NCBI RefSeq assembly: GCF_002843175.1
Contig: NZ_PJEO01000019.1
Span: 1-33,670, forward strand
Length of the DNA: 33,670 bases
Direction: 5' to 3'
DNA from: Confluentibacter flavum
Lineage (GTDB): Bacteria; Bacteroidota; Bacteroidia; Flavobacteriales; Flavobacteriaceae
The notes below the pieces were generated by a model that was given only the letters and a program-made list of their open reading frames with translations, was not told where the DNA came from and did no database searches. Each line of letters opens with the position of its first letter. The stretch's first letter is position 1. Made by a program: the position numbers and the translations under genes. Positions 16,187 through 25,794 of this stretch are shown here, piece after piece.

Positions 16187-19100
16187 ATGAAAAAACTCAA
16201 TCCTAACGGTATTGACTATTGGTCTATTCCTAATTTTAAATTAAAAATCAATTTATTTTTTTTATTTTTTATTTTGTTACTTCAAGTGCAAGCCAACACT
16301 TATGTAGAAAATGACAAAATCTCTGAACCAATTCTTAACGAAGAACCCCCGCAATTCCAAGTGTCTGGAACTGTAAAAGATGAATTTGGAGAACCATTAC
16401 TTGGCGCTACCATTTTGGTTGCTGGAACATCCACAGGAACTACAACAGATTTTGATGGAAATTATACAATTTCAGCTCCTAATGATGGTCAATTAATAAT
16501 TAGCTACATAGGTTACACAACTCAAACTGTGGCTATTAATAATAGATCTAAAATTGATATTGTATTAGCATCAGATGCCACGAGCCTTGAAGAAACCATT
16601 GTTGTTGGTTATGGTACACAGAAAAAAATAACCCTTACAGGTTCTGTTGTTGATGTACAAGGAGAAGAAATAGCAAAGAGTCCTAACGCCAACATTACTG
16701 CTTCACTTCAAGGTAGATTACCTGGTTTAGTTGCTGTACAACGTTCTGGTGAGCCTGGTAGAGATGATGCGAATATTTTAATTCGTGGTAATGGAACTAC
16801 TGGAAATAATTCACCTCTTATTATTATTGATGGTGTTGAGCGTAGTTTAATAGGAAGGCTAAACCCAGATGATATTGAAAGTATTTCTGTTTTAAAAGAT
16901 GCCTCTGCAGCTATATATGGTGCACGTGGTGGTAATGGTGTTATTTTAGTAACAACTAAAAAGGGAGATATAGGAAAACCACAATTTAGTATTTCATACA
17001 ATAGTGCGTTTAGTAGTCCAACTCAAATTCCAGATATGATGGATGCGGTTACATACGCTCAAGTTTATAATGAAGGTGCCTATTATAGAGCTGGTAGACC
17101 TGCCACTTTTACTCCTTTTTATTCTGATGAGGCTATACAAAAATATAGAGATGGATCAGACCCTATTTTATTTCCAAACACAGATTGGATGGGTGAAATA
17201 CGCAAAGATTTTTCTCTTCAACAACGTGTTAACATGTCAGTAAATGGTGGATCAGAAGCCGTAAGATATTTATTGTCTTTTGGTACTACTACTCAAGATG
17301 GTGATTTTAAATACATGCCTACAGAGTACAAACAATTTAACTTTAGAGCAAAAATTGATGTAAATATTAATGAAAATTTAAGTATTGGAGCTAACATTAG
17401 TGGAATTTTTACAAAGAGAAATTACTCAATAGTTAACAATAATACCAATTTTACAAACTCATTACGAGCCAGCCCGTTATTAGTAGCTAGATATCCAAAT
17501 GGACTGAAAGCACCTGGTAGATTTGGTGAAAGTCCATTGTTACTAGATCAAAGAGGTTATAACAGAACGTATGATGAACCTATTTATTCTTCATTTACAG
17601 CTAGTTACAAAGTTCCTTTTGTAAAAGGTTTAAGAGTTGATGCTTCTTACAATTATGATTTAAGTCATGTATGGAATAAAACTTATAATTTACCTTATAC
17701 ATACCATGAGTATAACGTAAACACTCAAGAATATGATTTAAAACAAGGTACTGGTGCTTCAACAGTAGAGCTTAATGAGAGATTTACCAGATATACAACT
17801 AAATTATTCAATTATAGAATTACTTATGATAATAATTTTGGAGACCATCACATAGCAGCTATGGTTGGTCAAGAAACACAACAAAATACAGATAATTATA
17901 TTTCTGCTTATAGAAGAAATTTTATTAGCCCAGCTATTGATCAAATTAATGCAGGAAGTAACGTTCCAGATGATAAAAACAATGGTGGTAATGCAGGAGC
18001 ATCTGCTCGTAATAACTATTTAGGTCGTTTAAATTATGAATTTCAAGATAAATACTTATTTGAGTTTGCATTCCGTTATGAAGGATCTCAAAATTTTCCA
18101 CAAGGTAAACGTTACGGCTTCTTCCCTGTTGTTCAAGTTGGATGGGTTTTATCTCAAGAAAAATTCTTTCAAGACGCACTTCCATTTGTTAATACCTTAA
18201 AATTGAGAGCTACTCATGGACAAGTTGGTAACGACCGTATAAATCAATATCAATATTTACAATTATTTTCTTTAGGAGGTAATTATACGTTTGGTACCAG
18301 TGATTCACCTGGTCTAAACACTGGCACATTACCTAACCCTAATGTAACTTGGGAAGTAAGTACCAAAACAGATTTTGGGTTATCAACTTCACTTTGGAAT
18401 GGATTATTAGGGTTAGATCTTACTTATTTCATGGAAAAAAGAGAAGATATTTTAACATCTAGAAATCTTTCTATACCGTCCATTTTAGGATTCCCTAATT
18501 TACCACCTGAAAATATTGGGAAAGTAGATAATAAAGGGTTCGAAATTATAATAACCCATAAAAACACTATTAAAGATTTAAAATACGATATTTCTGCTAA
18601 TATGGGTTATGTAAAGAGCAATGTTGTGTTTTTAGACGAGGTACCAAACCCTAATACACCATGGAAAAACGTAGAAGGTCATCCTGTAGGTGCTGGTTTA
18701 TATTATCAAGCTGATGGTATTTTCAATACTCAAGCAGAATTGGATGCATATCCTCACCAAAATGGTCAACAAGTTGGTGACATAAAAATTATTGATTACA
18801 ACGGTGATGGCGTAATTAACGCTGATGATCAATTCAGATTTGATAAAAATACCACTCCAGAAATAATATTTGGTATGAATATGAATTTTGAATATAAAAA
18901 TTTTGACTTAAACCTATTCTTTCAAGGACAAACAAATGCATATCACTATGATGGCGATTTCGCTAATTTCGGAAATGCCGATTTCACTAATGGTTTTGTT
19001 GGTAGAGCTGCCGATAGATGGACTGTAAGCAATCCAAACGGCACTATGCCTAGAGCAGATAGTTTTGCACCTGGAAGTAACACATTCTTTTTATTTGACG

Positions 19101-19315
19101 CCACATTTGTTAGGCTAAAAAGTATGGAAATAGGTTGGACAATTCCAGAAAAATTATTAGCTTCTACTGGTGTTAATAGTCTTCGTTTTTATGCTAGTGG
19201 ATTCAACCTACTTACTTGGGCTAAAGAAAAGAAATTCTCCGACCCTGAAGGCACATCTGCATTGGCATACCCACAGTTAAGAACTATAAACTTAGGAGTT
19301 AATGTTAAATTTTAA
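16187..19315 (+). CDS. SusC/RagA-type TonB-linked outer-membrane transporter
   Basis: 1042 residues. It imports oligosaccharides through the outer membrane using TonB energy, with the SusD lipoprotein as its lid. A signal peptide occupies about 1-37 (long N-region, then FLFFILLLQVQA). A carboxypeptidase-D-like domain (about 57-132, VSGTVKDEFGEPLLGATILV) is followed by the SusC-type junction EETIVVGYGTQKK and the plug (about 155-255, ending in DASAAIYGARGGNGVILVTTKKG). The rest is beta-barrel, ending NLGVNVKF. No STN domain precedes the carboxypeptidase-like domain, so signalling to an anti-sigma factor is not expected. The SusD gene follows 15 bp later. Substrate not evident from sequence. 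Confidence 0.96.
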   Translation: MKKLNPNGIDYWSIPNFKLKINLFFLFFILLLQVQANTYVENDKISEPILNEEPPQFQVSGTVKDEFGEPLLGATILVAGTSTGTTTDFDGNYTISAPNDGQLIISYIGYTTQTVAINNRSKIDIVLASDATSLEETIVVGYGTQKKITLTGSVVDVQGEEIAKSPNANITASLQGRLPGLVAVQRSGEPGRDDANILIRGNGTTGNNSPLIIIDGVERSLIGRLNPDDIESISVLKDASAAIYGARGGNGVILVTTKKGDIGKPQFSISYNSAFSSPTQIPDMMDAVTYAQVYNEGAYYRAGRPATFTPFYSDEAIQKYRDGSDPILFPNTDWMGEIRKDFSLQQRVNMSVNGGSEAVRYLLSFGTTTQDGDFKYMPTEYKQFNFRAKIDVNINENLSIGANISGIFTKRNYSIVNNNTNFTNSLRASPLLVARYPNGLKAPGRFGESPLLLDQRGYNRTYDEPIYSSFTASYKVPFVKGLRVDASYNYDLSHVWNKTYNLPYTYHEYNVNTQEYDLKQGTGASTVELNERFTRYTTKLFNYRITYDNNFGDHHIAAMVGQETQQNTDNYISAYRRNFISPAIDQINAGSNVPDDKNNGGNAGASARNNYLGRLNYEFQDKYLFEFAFRYEGSQNFPQGKRYGFFPVVQVGWVLSQEKFFQDALPFVNTLKLRATHGQVGNDRINQYQYLQLFSLGGNYTFGTSDSPGLNTGTLPNPNVTWEVSTKTDFGLSTSLWNGLLGLDLTYFMEKREDILTSRNLSIPSILGFPNLPPENIGKVDNKGFEIIITHKNTIKDLKYDISANMGYVKSNVVFLDEVPNPNTPWKNVEGHPVGAGLYYQADGIFNTQAELDAYPHQNGQQVGDIKIIDYNGDGVINADDQFRFDKNTTPEIIFGMNMNFEYKNFDLNLFFQGQTNAYHYDGDFANFGNADFTNGFVGRAADRWTVSNPNGTMPRADSFAPGSNTFFLFDATFVRLKSMEIGWTIPEKLLASTGVNSLRFYASGFNLLTWAKEKKFSDPEGTSALAYPQLRTINLGVNVKF

Positions 19316-19330
19316 AAAAAAAGAAAGAAA

Positions 19331-21037
19331 ATGAAAAAATTAATTTTATTAATTACAGTGATTTGCGCATGTTATTCATGCAGCGATGACATTCTCGACC
19401 TTACGCCAATCGATCAGATTAGCGAAGCATCAGTATGGAATGATGCCAAACTTACACAGGCATACCATACTAATTTGTATAATGTTATACAACATGGATA
19501 CAAAATACATATGCAAATGAAAGCTACAGATGAATCATTTAATAGCATTTCATGGGATATTGGTAATTACTCTAGAGGTAACATCAATCCTGATAATATT
19601 ACAAGTGTTGCTAATACCCATTGGACTGGTGGTGGAAATGTTTATTTCTGGAACACGGGGTTTAGTTATCTTAGAAAAATCAATCTTTTTCTAGACAAAA
19701 TGGAGGAAACTAGTCTAGAATTTGGAAATAAAGCACAATTAATTGCTGAAGCAAAATTTTTAAGAGCTTATACTTATTTTCAATTTATTGAAAGATTTGG
19801 TGGTGTACCTATTATTACAGAAACTTATAACTTAGGTGATGAGTATAGTTTTGAAAGGAATACTTTTGCTGAATGTGTTGCGTTTATTGAAGCTGATTTA
19901 ACTGCTGCTATTGCTGATTTACCTGCTAGATATGCATCATCTGATGGTAATTTTGGTAGAGCTACTGGAGATGCTGCGAAAGCATTAAAATCTCGTATGC
20001 TTTTATATGCTGCTTCCCCACTATTCAGTCCTACTAAAGATCTTGCAAAATGGCAAAAAGCCGCTGATGCTGCTGAAGCTCTATTAACTAGCGGATATAC
20101 ATTACATGGAGATTATGAGGAACTTTTTAATCAACCAAGTGGATCTGCAAACAATGAGATCATTTTTTCTAAACAATTTTCAGCAACTAATTTCCATCAA
20201 GCGCCTATGCATAATTTAGGACGCCGTTATGGTGCGTATGGTGGATGGTGGTCCAGTAATGGCCCATCACAAAACTTAGTTGACGATTATGATATGACTA
20301 ATGGAGAGCCTCCTTTTATTTATTCAGGTTCTGGTAAAACTTATACTAAAACTATAAATCCTGCTTCTGGTTATGATCCTCAAAATCCTTATGCTAATAG
20401 AGATCCTCGTTTAGATGCTTCAGTAATACATGATGAAAGTGAATATCATGGAGATACTTTCGAAATGTGGGTATCACCTAATGGTAGTACTTACGGATTT
20501 GATTCCTACAAACAAAGTAGTGATAATCCGCGTTCAAACTATATTATAAGAAAGTTTATGCCAGACGACAATACAGATATTAGTTGGCAAACAAATTATA
20601 CTAACCCATGGATAATATTCCGTTTAGGTGAAATTTATCTTAACTATGCCGAAGCTAAATTTGAATTAGGTGACGAAGCTACAGCTAGACTTTATCTTTC
20701 AAAAGTAAGAGAAAGAACTAGTGTTGATATGCCTGCTATACCTGATAATGTTACTGGTGAAGACCTAAGAAAGAGAATCTATAATGAACGTAGAGTTGAG
20801 TTAGCTTTTGAAGAACATAGATTGTGGGATGTTAAAAGATGGAAAATAGCAGAAGATATTGAAAACAGACCAATATACGGTATGGATATTATTAAAGATG
20901 GTAATGTTAAAACATATACACCTGTTTTATTGTTAGATAGAACATTTTTACCTGAAATGTATTTATTGCCTATTGAAAGAAGTGAAATTCTTAGAAATGA
21001 TGGAACTATAACTCAAACACCAGGTTGGGATAATTAA
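19331..21037 (+). CDS. SusD/RagB-type nutrient-binding lipoprotein
   Basis: 568 residues. Lipoprotein signal with Cys17 as probable anchor (ICACYSCSDD), followed by the SusD-typical DILDLTPIDQISEASVW. TPR-like helices hold FLRAYTYFQFIERFGGVPII (about 148-167), a SusD hallmark. Near the C-terminus are WIIFRLGEIYLNYAEAKFEL and YNERRVELAFEEHRLWDVKRW, the conserved RagB/SusD PF07980 region. It sits on the cell surface, binds glycan and caps the SusC barrel. Co-transcribed with SusC (15-bp gap) and followed by a hairpin terminator. Confidence 0.96.
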   Translation: MKKLILLITVICACYSCSDDILDLTPIDQISEASVWNDAKLTQAYHTNLYNVIQHGYKIHMQMKATDESFNSISWDIGNYSRGNINPDNITSVANTHWTGGGNVYFWNTGFSYLRKINLFLDKMEETSLEFGNKAQLIAEAKFLRAYTYFQFIERFGGVPIITETYNLGDEYSFERNTFAECVAFIEADLTAAIADLPARYASSDGNFGRATGDAAKALKSRMLLYAASPLFSPTKDLAKWQKAADAAEALLTSGYTLHGDYEELFNQPSGSANNEIIFSKQFSATNFHQAPMHNLGRRYGAYGGWWSSNGPSQNLVDDYDMTNGEPPFIYSGSGKTYTKTINPASGYDPQNPYANRDPRLDASVIHDESEYHGDTFEMWVSPNGSTYGFDSYKQSSDNPRSNYIIRKFMPDDNTDISWQTNYTNPWIIFRLGEIYLNYAEAKFELGDEATARLYLSKVRERTSVDMPAIPDNVTGEDLRKRIYNERRVELAFEEHRLWDVKRWKIAEDIENRPIYGMDIIKDGNVKTYTPVLLLDRTFLPEMYLLPIERSEILRNDGTITQTPGWDN

Positions 21038-21068
21038 AATTTTAGTTAGTAAATTTAGTTAATTAAAG

Positions 21069-21105
21069 TGTGTCATTTATTTTATTAAAATGGCACATTT
21101 TTTTT
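21069..21105 (+). terminator. Terminator after the SusCD pair
   Basis: TGTGTCATTT (21069-21078) pairs with AAATGGCACA (21088-21097), giving a 10-bp stem with one T-G wobble and a 9-nt loop, followed by eight T. It lies 31 bp after the SusD stop. Confidence 0.75.
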
Positions 21106-21225
21106 ATAAACTAAATTTCAGTCAATTATATAACTTATTTGTAATCAATCTTTTATTTTGTTTTATTTTTACATTTTAATAAAGTTTATGCCAATATAAT
21201 TTTATAAACAAGAATAAATAATTTT

Positions 21226-21257
21226 AAAAAATCGAGCTTCTAGCTTGGAATTTTTTT
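21226..21257 (+). terminator. Terminator-like hairpin in the GH31 leader (possible attenuator)
   Basis: AAAAATCGAGCT-TCT-AGCTTGGAATTTTTTT can fold around AGCT/AGCT with wobble pairs further out, followed by seven T (21251-21257). It lies 26 bp before the GH31 start, inside the likely 5' leader rather than after a gene. The stem contains one A-A mismatch and wobbles, so strength is uncertain. Confidence 0.35.
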
Positions 21258-21283
21258 ATTCTTATTTTAAAACATGACTAAAT

Positions 21284-23899
21284 ATGAAATTAAAAAAGAT
21301 TTTTATTTTTTTACTATTACCTGCATTTTGCATAGGGCAATCTGTAAAAAACCACACCAAGCAACCTGATAAAGTGATTGTTTCCCTAGATGGAGGCGAA
21401 ATGCACATCACTCCATTATCAGATGGTGCCGTTAGAATTCAATTCGGGAAAGATTTCAAAAATATAAACCATGAAGAACTGGTTTTTACTTCCTCATTAG
21501 AAGTGCCTAAATTTAATGTATCAGAAACAGATTCGGAGTTAGAAGTCAGTACTTCAAAAATGAAAGTGGCCATTGATAAAAAAACAGGAGCATTGACTTA
21601 TAAAGACACTGCTGGTAAAGTTCTTTTAACAGAAAAACCGGGTAGCCGTGTGTTTACTCCGAGCACTGTTCAAGGTCAGCCAACTTATATAGTTGAGCAA
21701 GCTTTCGAATCCCCAAAAGATGAATATTTATATGGTACAGGTCAGTTTCAAGACGGGTTTTTAAATATCCGCACATTACCACGACGTTTAACGCAGGTTA
21801 ATACACAAATTTCCATACCGTTTATCATGTCCAGTAAAGGGTACGGTTTGCTTTGGCATAACTATGGATTGACCGATTTTAATCCAGCAGACCAAGTTAT
21901 TGAATTAAAACCAGCAGGAACGGATGGGGAAGCCATTTCGGTTGACGTAACAACCACCGAAGGTACCAGACGTGAAAGACGGCAGGAAGGACTATTTACA
22001 GGAACATTTACGGTCAAGGAATCAGGGAAATATGCGCTTTTATTAGATGTTGGTCAAAAAATGGCAAGACGATGGCAAGTGGCCATTGATGGTAAAGATA
22101 TCATAGATTTTAGAAATCCCTGGTTGCCACCTACCACCAGTGAGTTTATTGAATTGGAAGCTGGAGAGCATAAAATTCTTGTAACAGGTGAGCGCAACGA
22201 CAAACCTGTTGTTTACTACAGAAAAGTGGAAGATGAAACCGTATTTCGTTCACCAGTTGCCAATGTTTTAGATTATGTGGTGTTTTCTGGTAATGCCGAT
22301 GCCGTGATTTCAAATTACCGTAATTTGACTGGGCAAGCACCATTAATGCCCATTTGGTCTTTGGGTTACATCCATTGTCGTGAGCGTTTTAATACCCAAG
22401 ATGAATTATTGGAAAATGCGCGCGAATTTAGAAAGCGCAAACTTCCTATCGACATGATTGTTCAAGATTGGCAATACTGGGGCAAATACGGTTGGAATGC
22501 CATGAAATTTGATGAAAGTAATTATCCAGATCCTGCAAAAATGGTGCAGGAATTGCACGATATGGATATGCGTTTAATGGTATCTGTATGGTCTAAAATA
22601 GATCCAGTATCAGAGCTTGGGAAAGAATTTACGGAAAAAGGGTTTTACATACCAGAAACACAATGGGTTGATTTTTTTGATCAAAAAGCAGCCGATTTCT
22701 ATTGGCAAAATTTCAGCAATAAACTTTTAAAGCTCGGAATTGATGGTTGGTGGCAAGATGCTACAGAACCTGAAAATGATGATCTTCAAGGTAGAATGGT
22801 TAATAATGGTACTATGCCCGGTGAGGTTGTGCGAAATGTGTACCCCATGTATGTTACAAAAACCATTTATGATGGGGTGCGTAAAGATGCGCCTGATGAA
22901 CGCGTTTTTATTCTTACCAGAAGCGGATTCTCGGGTCAGCAACGCTATTCCACAGCAGTTTGGAGCGGTGATGTTGGTCATGATTGGGAAACTTTAAAAC
23001 GACAAATTACAGGTGGACTGAATATGTCTATTACTGGTATGCCTTGGTGGACCTTTGATGCGGGCGGTTTCTTCCGTCCTGGAGGCGGCCAATATGAAAG
23101 TGCCGAATATCAAGAGCGTTTTTTAAGATGGTTTCAATTTGCAACATTCGCTCCCTTGCAAAGAGTCCATGGCTATCAAACCAATACCGAGTTTTGGCGT
23201 TATGGCGAAAAAATGGAAAAAGAAGCCTTGAATTATTTAAACCTACGTTATCGTTTACTGCCTTACATTTATTCTCAAGCGGCAGATATTACGTTTAATA
23301 ATGGTACAATCATGCGCCCCTTGGTCATGGATTTTGCCAACGATGAGATGGCTTTAAAACAGAATTACGAGTATATGTTTGGACCATCATTTTTAGTAGC
23401 TCCGGTTACTGATGAAGGCGTTACCGAGTTAGATGTGTATTTGCCTAAAGATACCAAGTGGTTCGATTTTTGGACAGGGAAACAGTTTGATGGCGGACAA
23501 ACCGTTAAAGCTGATGCAGCTATCTCTAAAATACCACTCTTTGTAAAAGCAGGCTCTATAGTTCCTATGGGCGATTTCATGCAAAGTACTGAGGATAAGC
23601 CCTCTGGTGTTACTGAAATAAGAGTATATGAAGGTGCCGATGGACAGTTCACTTTATATGAAGATGAAGGTACTAACTATAATTATGAAACAGGCGCTTT
23701 TTCTAATATTATATTTAATTGGGATAATAAAAAACAAACACTAAATATTGATAAAAGAGAAGGCTCGTTTGAAGGCATGCTTAAAAATAGAACCTTTAAT
23801 ATTGTGTTTGTAAAAGAGAACAGTGAGATAGGCATTGATAAAGCAATACCTACAAAAACAGTAACTTATAATGGGAAAAAAGTAGTGATTAAAAAGTAA
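21284..23899 (+). CDS. GH31 alpha-glycosidase with a PA14-like insert (alpha-xylosidase- or alpha-glucosidase-like)
   Basis: 871 residues with a signal peptide (about 1-19, ending FCIGQ), so periplasmic or surface located. Layout: N-terminal beta domain (about 30-225), a PA14-like insert (about 230-320, GLFTGTFTVKESGKYALLLD), the TIM barrel (about 350-680), and C-terminal beta domains with a DUF5110-like end. The nucleophile should be Asp492 in DGWWQDATEPE and the acid/base Asp563 in WSGDVGHDW; PWWTFDAGGFF (587-597) is also typical. A PA14 insert is known in alpha-xylosidases acting on xyloglucan fragments, which makes that activity plausible, but alpha-glucosidase or another alpha-glycosidase is possible. 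Placed between SusCD and the downstream sugar genes; a perfect terminator follows. Confidence 0.92.
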   Translation: MKLKKIFIFLLLPAFCIGQSVKNHTKQPDKVIVSLDGGEMHITPLSDGAVRIQFGKDFKNINHEELVFTSSLEVPKFNVSETDSELEVSTSKMKVAIDKKTGALTYKDTAGKVLLTEKPGSRVFTPSTVQGQPTYIVEQAFESPKDEYLYGTGQFQDGFLNIRTLPRRLTQVNTQISIPFIMSSKGYGLLWHNYGLTDFNPADQVIELKPAGTDGEAISVDVTTTEGTRRERRQEGLFTGTFTVKESGKYALLLDVGQKMARRWQVAIDGKDIIDFRNPWLPPTTSEFIELEAGEHKILVTGERNDKPVVYYRKVEDETVFRSPVANVLDYVVFSGNADAVISNYRNLTGQAPLMPIWSLGYIHCRERFNTQDELLENAREFRKRKLPIDMIVQDWQYWGKYGWNAMKFDESNYPDPAKMVQELHDMDMRLMVSVWSKIDPVSELGKEFTEKGFYIPETQWVDFFDQKAADFYWQNFSNKLLKLGIDGWWQDATEPENDDLQGRMVNNGTMPGEVVRNVYPMYVTKTIYDGVRKDAPDERVFILTRSGFSGQQRYSTAVWSGDVGHDWETLKRQITGGLNMSITGMPWWTFDAGGFFRPGGGQYESAEYQERFLRWFQFATFAPLQRVHGYQTNTEFWRYGEKMEKEALNYLNLRYRLLPYIYSQAADITFNNGTIMRPLVMDFANDEMALKQNYEYMFGPSFLVAPVTDEGVTELDVYLPKDTKWFDFWTGKQFDGGQTVKADAAISKIPLFVKAGSIVPMGDFMQSTEDKPSGVTEIRVYEGADGQFTLYEDEGTNYNYETGAFSNIIFNWDNKKQTLNIDKREGSFEGMLKNRTFNIVFVKENSEIGIDKAIPTKTVTYNGKKVVIKK

Positions 23900-23921
23900 T
23901 TCCTTATTTTAAATATATATA

Positions 23922-23951
23922 AATCCTGAGCTATAAACTCAGGATTTTTTT
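23922..23951 (+). terminator. Terminator of the GH31 gene
   Basis: AATCCTGAG (23922-23930) and CTCAGGATT (23938-23946) form a perfect 9-bp stem with a 7-nt loop, followed by a T-run. It separates GH31 from the DUF1593 gene. Confidence 0.9.
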
Positions 23952-24059
23952 AAAGATATTACTCTATTACATTGCTTAAATTTTTTCTAAATTCACGGAA
24001 GTGTTCAGGTGTAATTCAATATGATATCCTAGAAGTTATTATATTTATGCAAATTAAAA

Positions 24060-24092
24060 TTTGTTTTAATGATTACACCACTTTAAATTTCG
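24060..24092 (+). promoter_or_regulatory. Probable promoter of the DUF1593 gene (-33 TTTG, -7 TAAATTTCG)
   Basis: TTTG at 24060-24063 and TAAATTTC(G) beginning at 24084 are 20 nt apart, the normal Bacteroidota spacing; the -7 box matches 7 of 8 consensus positions. An 8-bp inverted pair, GGTGTAAT (24008-24015) and ATTACACC (24072-24079), overlaps the promoter and could be an operator. The position favours the ATG at 24115 as start. Confidence 0.5.
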
Positions 24093-24114
24093 GTTGTTCA
24101 TGGATATTCGATTT

Positions 24115-25530
24115 ATGAAATCAAGCCTTTTTATAATATTTAGCTTATTGCTTGTTATAGTTTCGCCTGCTGTCTGTCAGCAAAAAAACAAAGCAATATT
24201 AAGCGAAACATTAAAACCACGAATCGTAGTATTAACCGATATTGCTCCCAATGATATTGAACCCGATGATATGGAGTCTAGCATCCGGTTGCTAGCCCAT
24301 GTAGACCAATTTGAGGTTGAAGCGCTTATTGCTACAACAGGTTGGAGCAATACTGGCGGGAAAGAACGTATTGATCTTATTTACGATGCGTTGAATGCTT
24401 ATGAAAAAGATTTGCCCAATTTGAAAAGACGATCCAATCAGGAAAAATTTGCTGACGATGAATCAAAGCAGAAAATTGGTTACTGGCCTACCGCTGATTA
24501 TTTGCGATCACGAACCATGCTCGGTAGTACAAAAATGGGAATGAAGTTCATTGGTGAAGACAACAATTCAAAAGGAAGTGATTTTATTATTGATTTAGCT
24601 AGTGAAAATGACAATCGCCCTATTTGGATTACCGTTTGGGGTGGTAGCAACACCTTTGCCCAAGCCATCTGGCGTGTACAAAAAGAGCGAACACCTGAAG
24701 AGCTAAAGACTTTTTTGAATAAATTCCGTGTTTATACCATTACCGATCAGGACAGACCATGGTCGCAGGGAGATACCATTTCATATGCCAAAAGCTCCCA
24801 TCAATGGATGAGGAAATTTGAAAAAGACCTTATGTTTTTTTGGGATGAATCCGCTTGGAAGCATCAAAACGAAATTGGCAAGAGTAATTGGGATCATTAT
24901 GCGCTTCACATTCAAAACCATGGCAATCTTGGCGCATTATATCCCAAATATAAATGGGGTGTTGAAGGCGATACTCCTGCTTTTATGCATGTGATGCCAA
25001 TAGGATTATCGAATCCAGATGTACCAACACAAGTTAGTTGGAGTGGCTATTTTGAATTTGGCGTAAGTCGAGATACCTTAACGCAATCTTATACCAATTA
25101 TACAGGAAAGCCCTATGAAATCAGTACAGATTATTTCAAATATTTTTATCCCGCTATTTTTAACAATTTTGCCGCCCGTATGGACTGGGCCAAAGATGGA
25201 AAGGGAAATCGAAACCCAATAATAATTGTTAATAACGATAAAAGTATCGCTCCCATCGATATTAAAAAGAAAGCTGGCAAGGAAATTATGCTGGATGCTT
25301 CAAAATCATTTGATATGGAGAAAGACCAACTTAGTTTTAAATGGTGGATCATTCCAGAAGCTGGAACTTATAAGAAGGAAATCAATATTGATAATGCCAA
25401 TACAAACAAGGCTAGTATTAAATTGCCTCTGGATTCCGCTGGAAAAAATTTCCATATAATTTGTGAAGTGGCGGATAACGGCATGCCAGAATTAACAAGT
25501 TATAGACGCATTATTATTGATTCAAAATAA
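24115..25530 (+). CDS. DUF1593 (Sde182-like, nucleoside-hydrolase-fold) exported protein
   Basis: 471 residues from the ATG at 24115, which gives a clean signal peptide (MKSSLFIIFSLLLVIVSPAVC). An ATG at 24100 adds five residues but would lie almost at the expected transcript start. The N-terminal two thirds match DUF1593, a nucleoside-hydrolase-like fold first noted in a protein of a marine polysaccharide degrader (Sde182): VVLTDIAPNDIEPDDMESSIRLL near the start holds the acidic cluster where nucleoside hydrolases bind calcium, followed by ALIATTGWSNTG and WGGSNTFAQAIW. The last 110 residues look like a separate beta-sandwich domain (LDASKSFDMEKDQLSFKWW). Probably hydrolyses a glycosidic bond in the periplasm; substrate unproven. 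Confidence 0.87.
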   Translation: MKSSLFIIFSLLLVIVSPAVCQQKNKAILSETLKPRIVVLTDIAPNDIEPDDMESSIRLLAHVDQFEVEALIATTGWSNTGGKERIDLIYDALNAYEKDLPNLKRRSNQEKFADDESKQKIGYWPTADYLRSRTMLGSTKMGMKFIGEDNNSKGSDFIIDLASENDNRPIWITVWGGSNTFAQAIWRVQKERTPEELKTFLNKFRVYTITDQDRPWSQGDTISYAKSSHQWMRKFEKDLMFFWDESAWKHQNEIGKSNWDHYALHIQNHGNLGALYPKYKWGVEGDTPAFMHVMPIGLSNPDVPTQVSWSGYFEFGVSRDTLTQSYTNYTGKPYEISTDYFKYFYPAIFNNFAARMDWAKDGKGNRNPIIIVNNDKSIAPIDIKKKAGKEIMLDASKSFDMEKDQLSFKWWIIPEAGTYKKEINIDNANTNKASIKLPLDSAGKNFHIICEVADNGMPELTSYRRIIIDSK

Positions 25531-25794
25531 ATTTATCAAAGCTCATAAGAAAGTATTTGTTGATTTAGTATTAACCAAAAGCCAGCCTTTAAAAATCGGT
25601 TTTTTTATAAAATCATAAAAACACCGCACTTAGAATTAATTTGTTAAAAAAAGTCAAAAAAAATAGTTATTAATTTTTAAGTGTAAAAAAAACACTATTT
25701 TGGTATGTTGTTTAAGTTACCGACCTCTTAAATATAATGTAATAGGTATGGTTTTAAACAACAAAAAACCAAACTCAACTTAATTAAACTAACA
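25531..25794 (+). promoter_or_regulatory. Leader of the ThuA/dehydrogenase operon with repeated motifs
   Basis: TATTTTGG near 25697-25704 resembles a -7 box (7 of 8) but has no clear -33 partner. GGTATGTTGTTTAA (25702-25715) recurs in imperfect form as GGTATGGTTTTAAA (25745-25758). GTTGTTTAA (25707-25715) is also inverted perfectly as TTAAACAAC (25754-25762). These could be regulator sites or leader RNA structure. A weak AAGCC/GGTTTTTTT hairpin near 25575-25605 may end the DUF1593 transcript. Confidence 0.35.
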
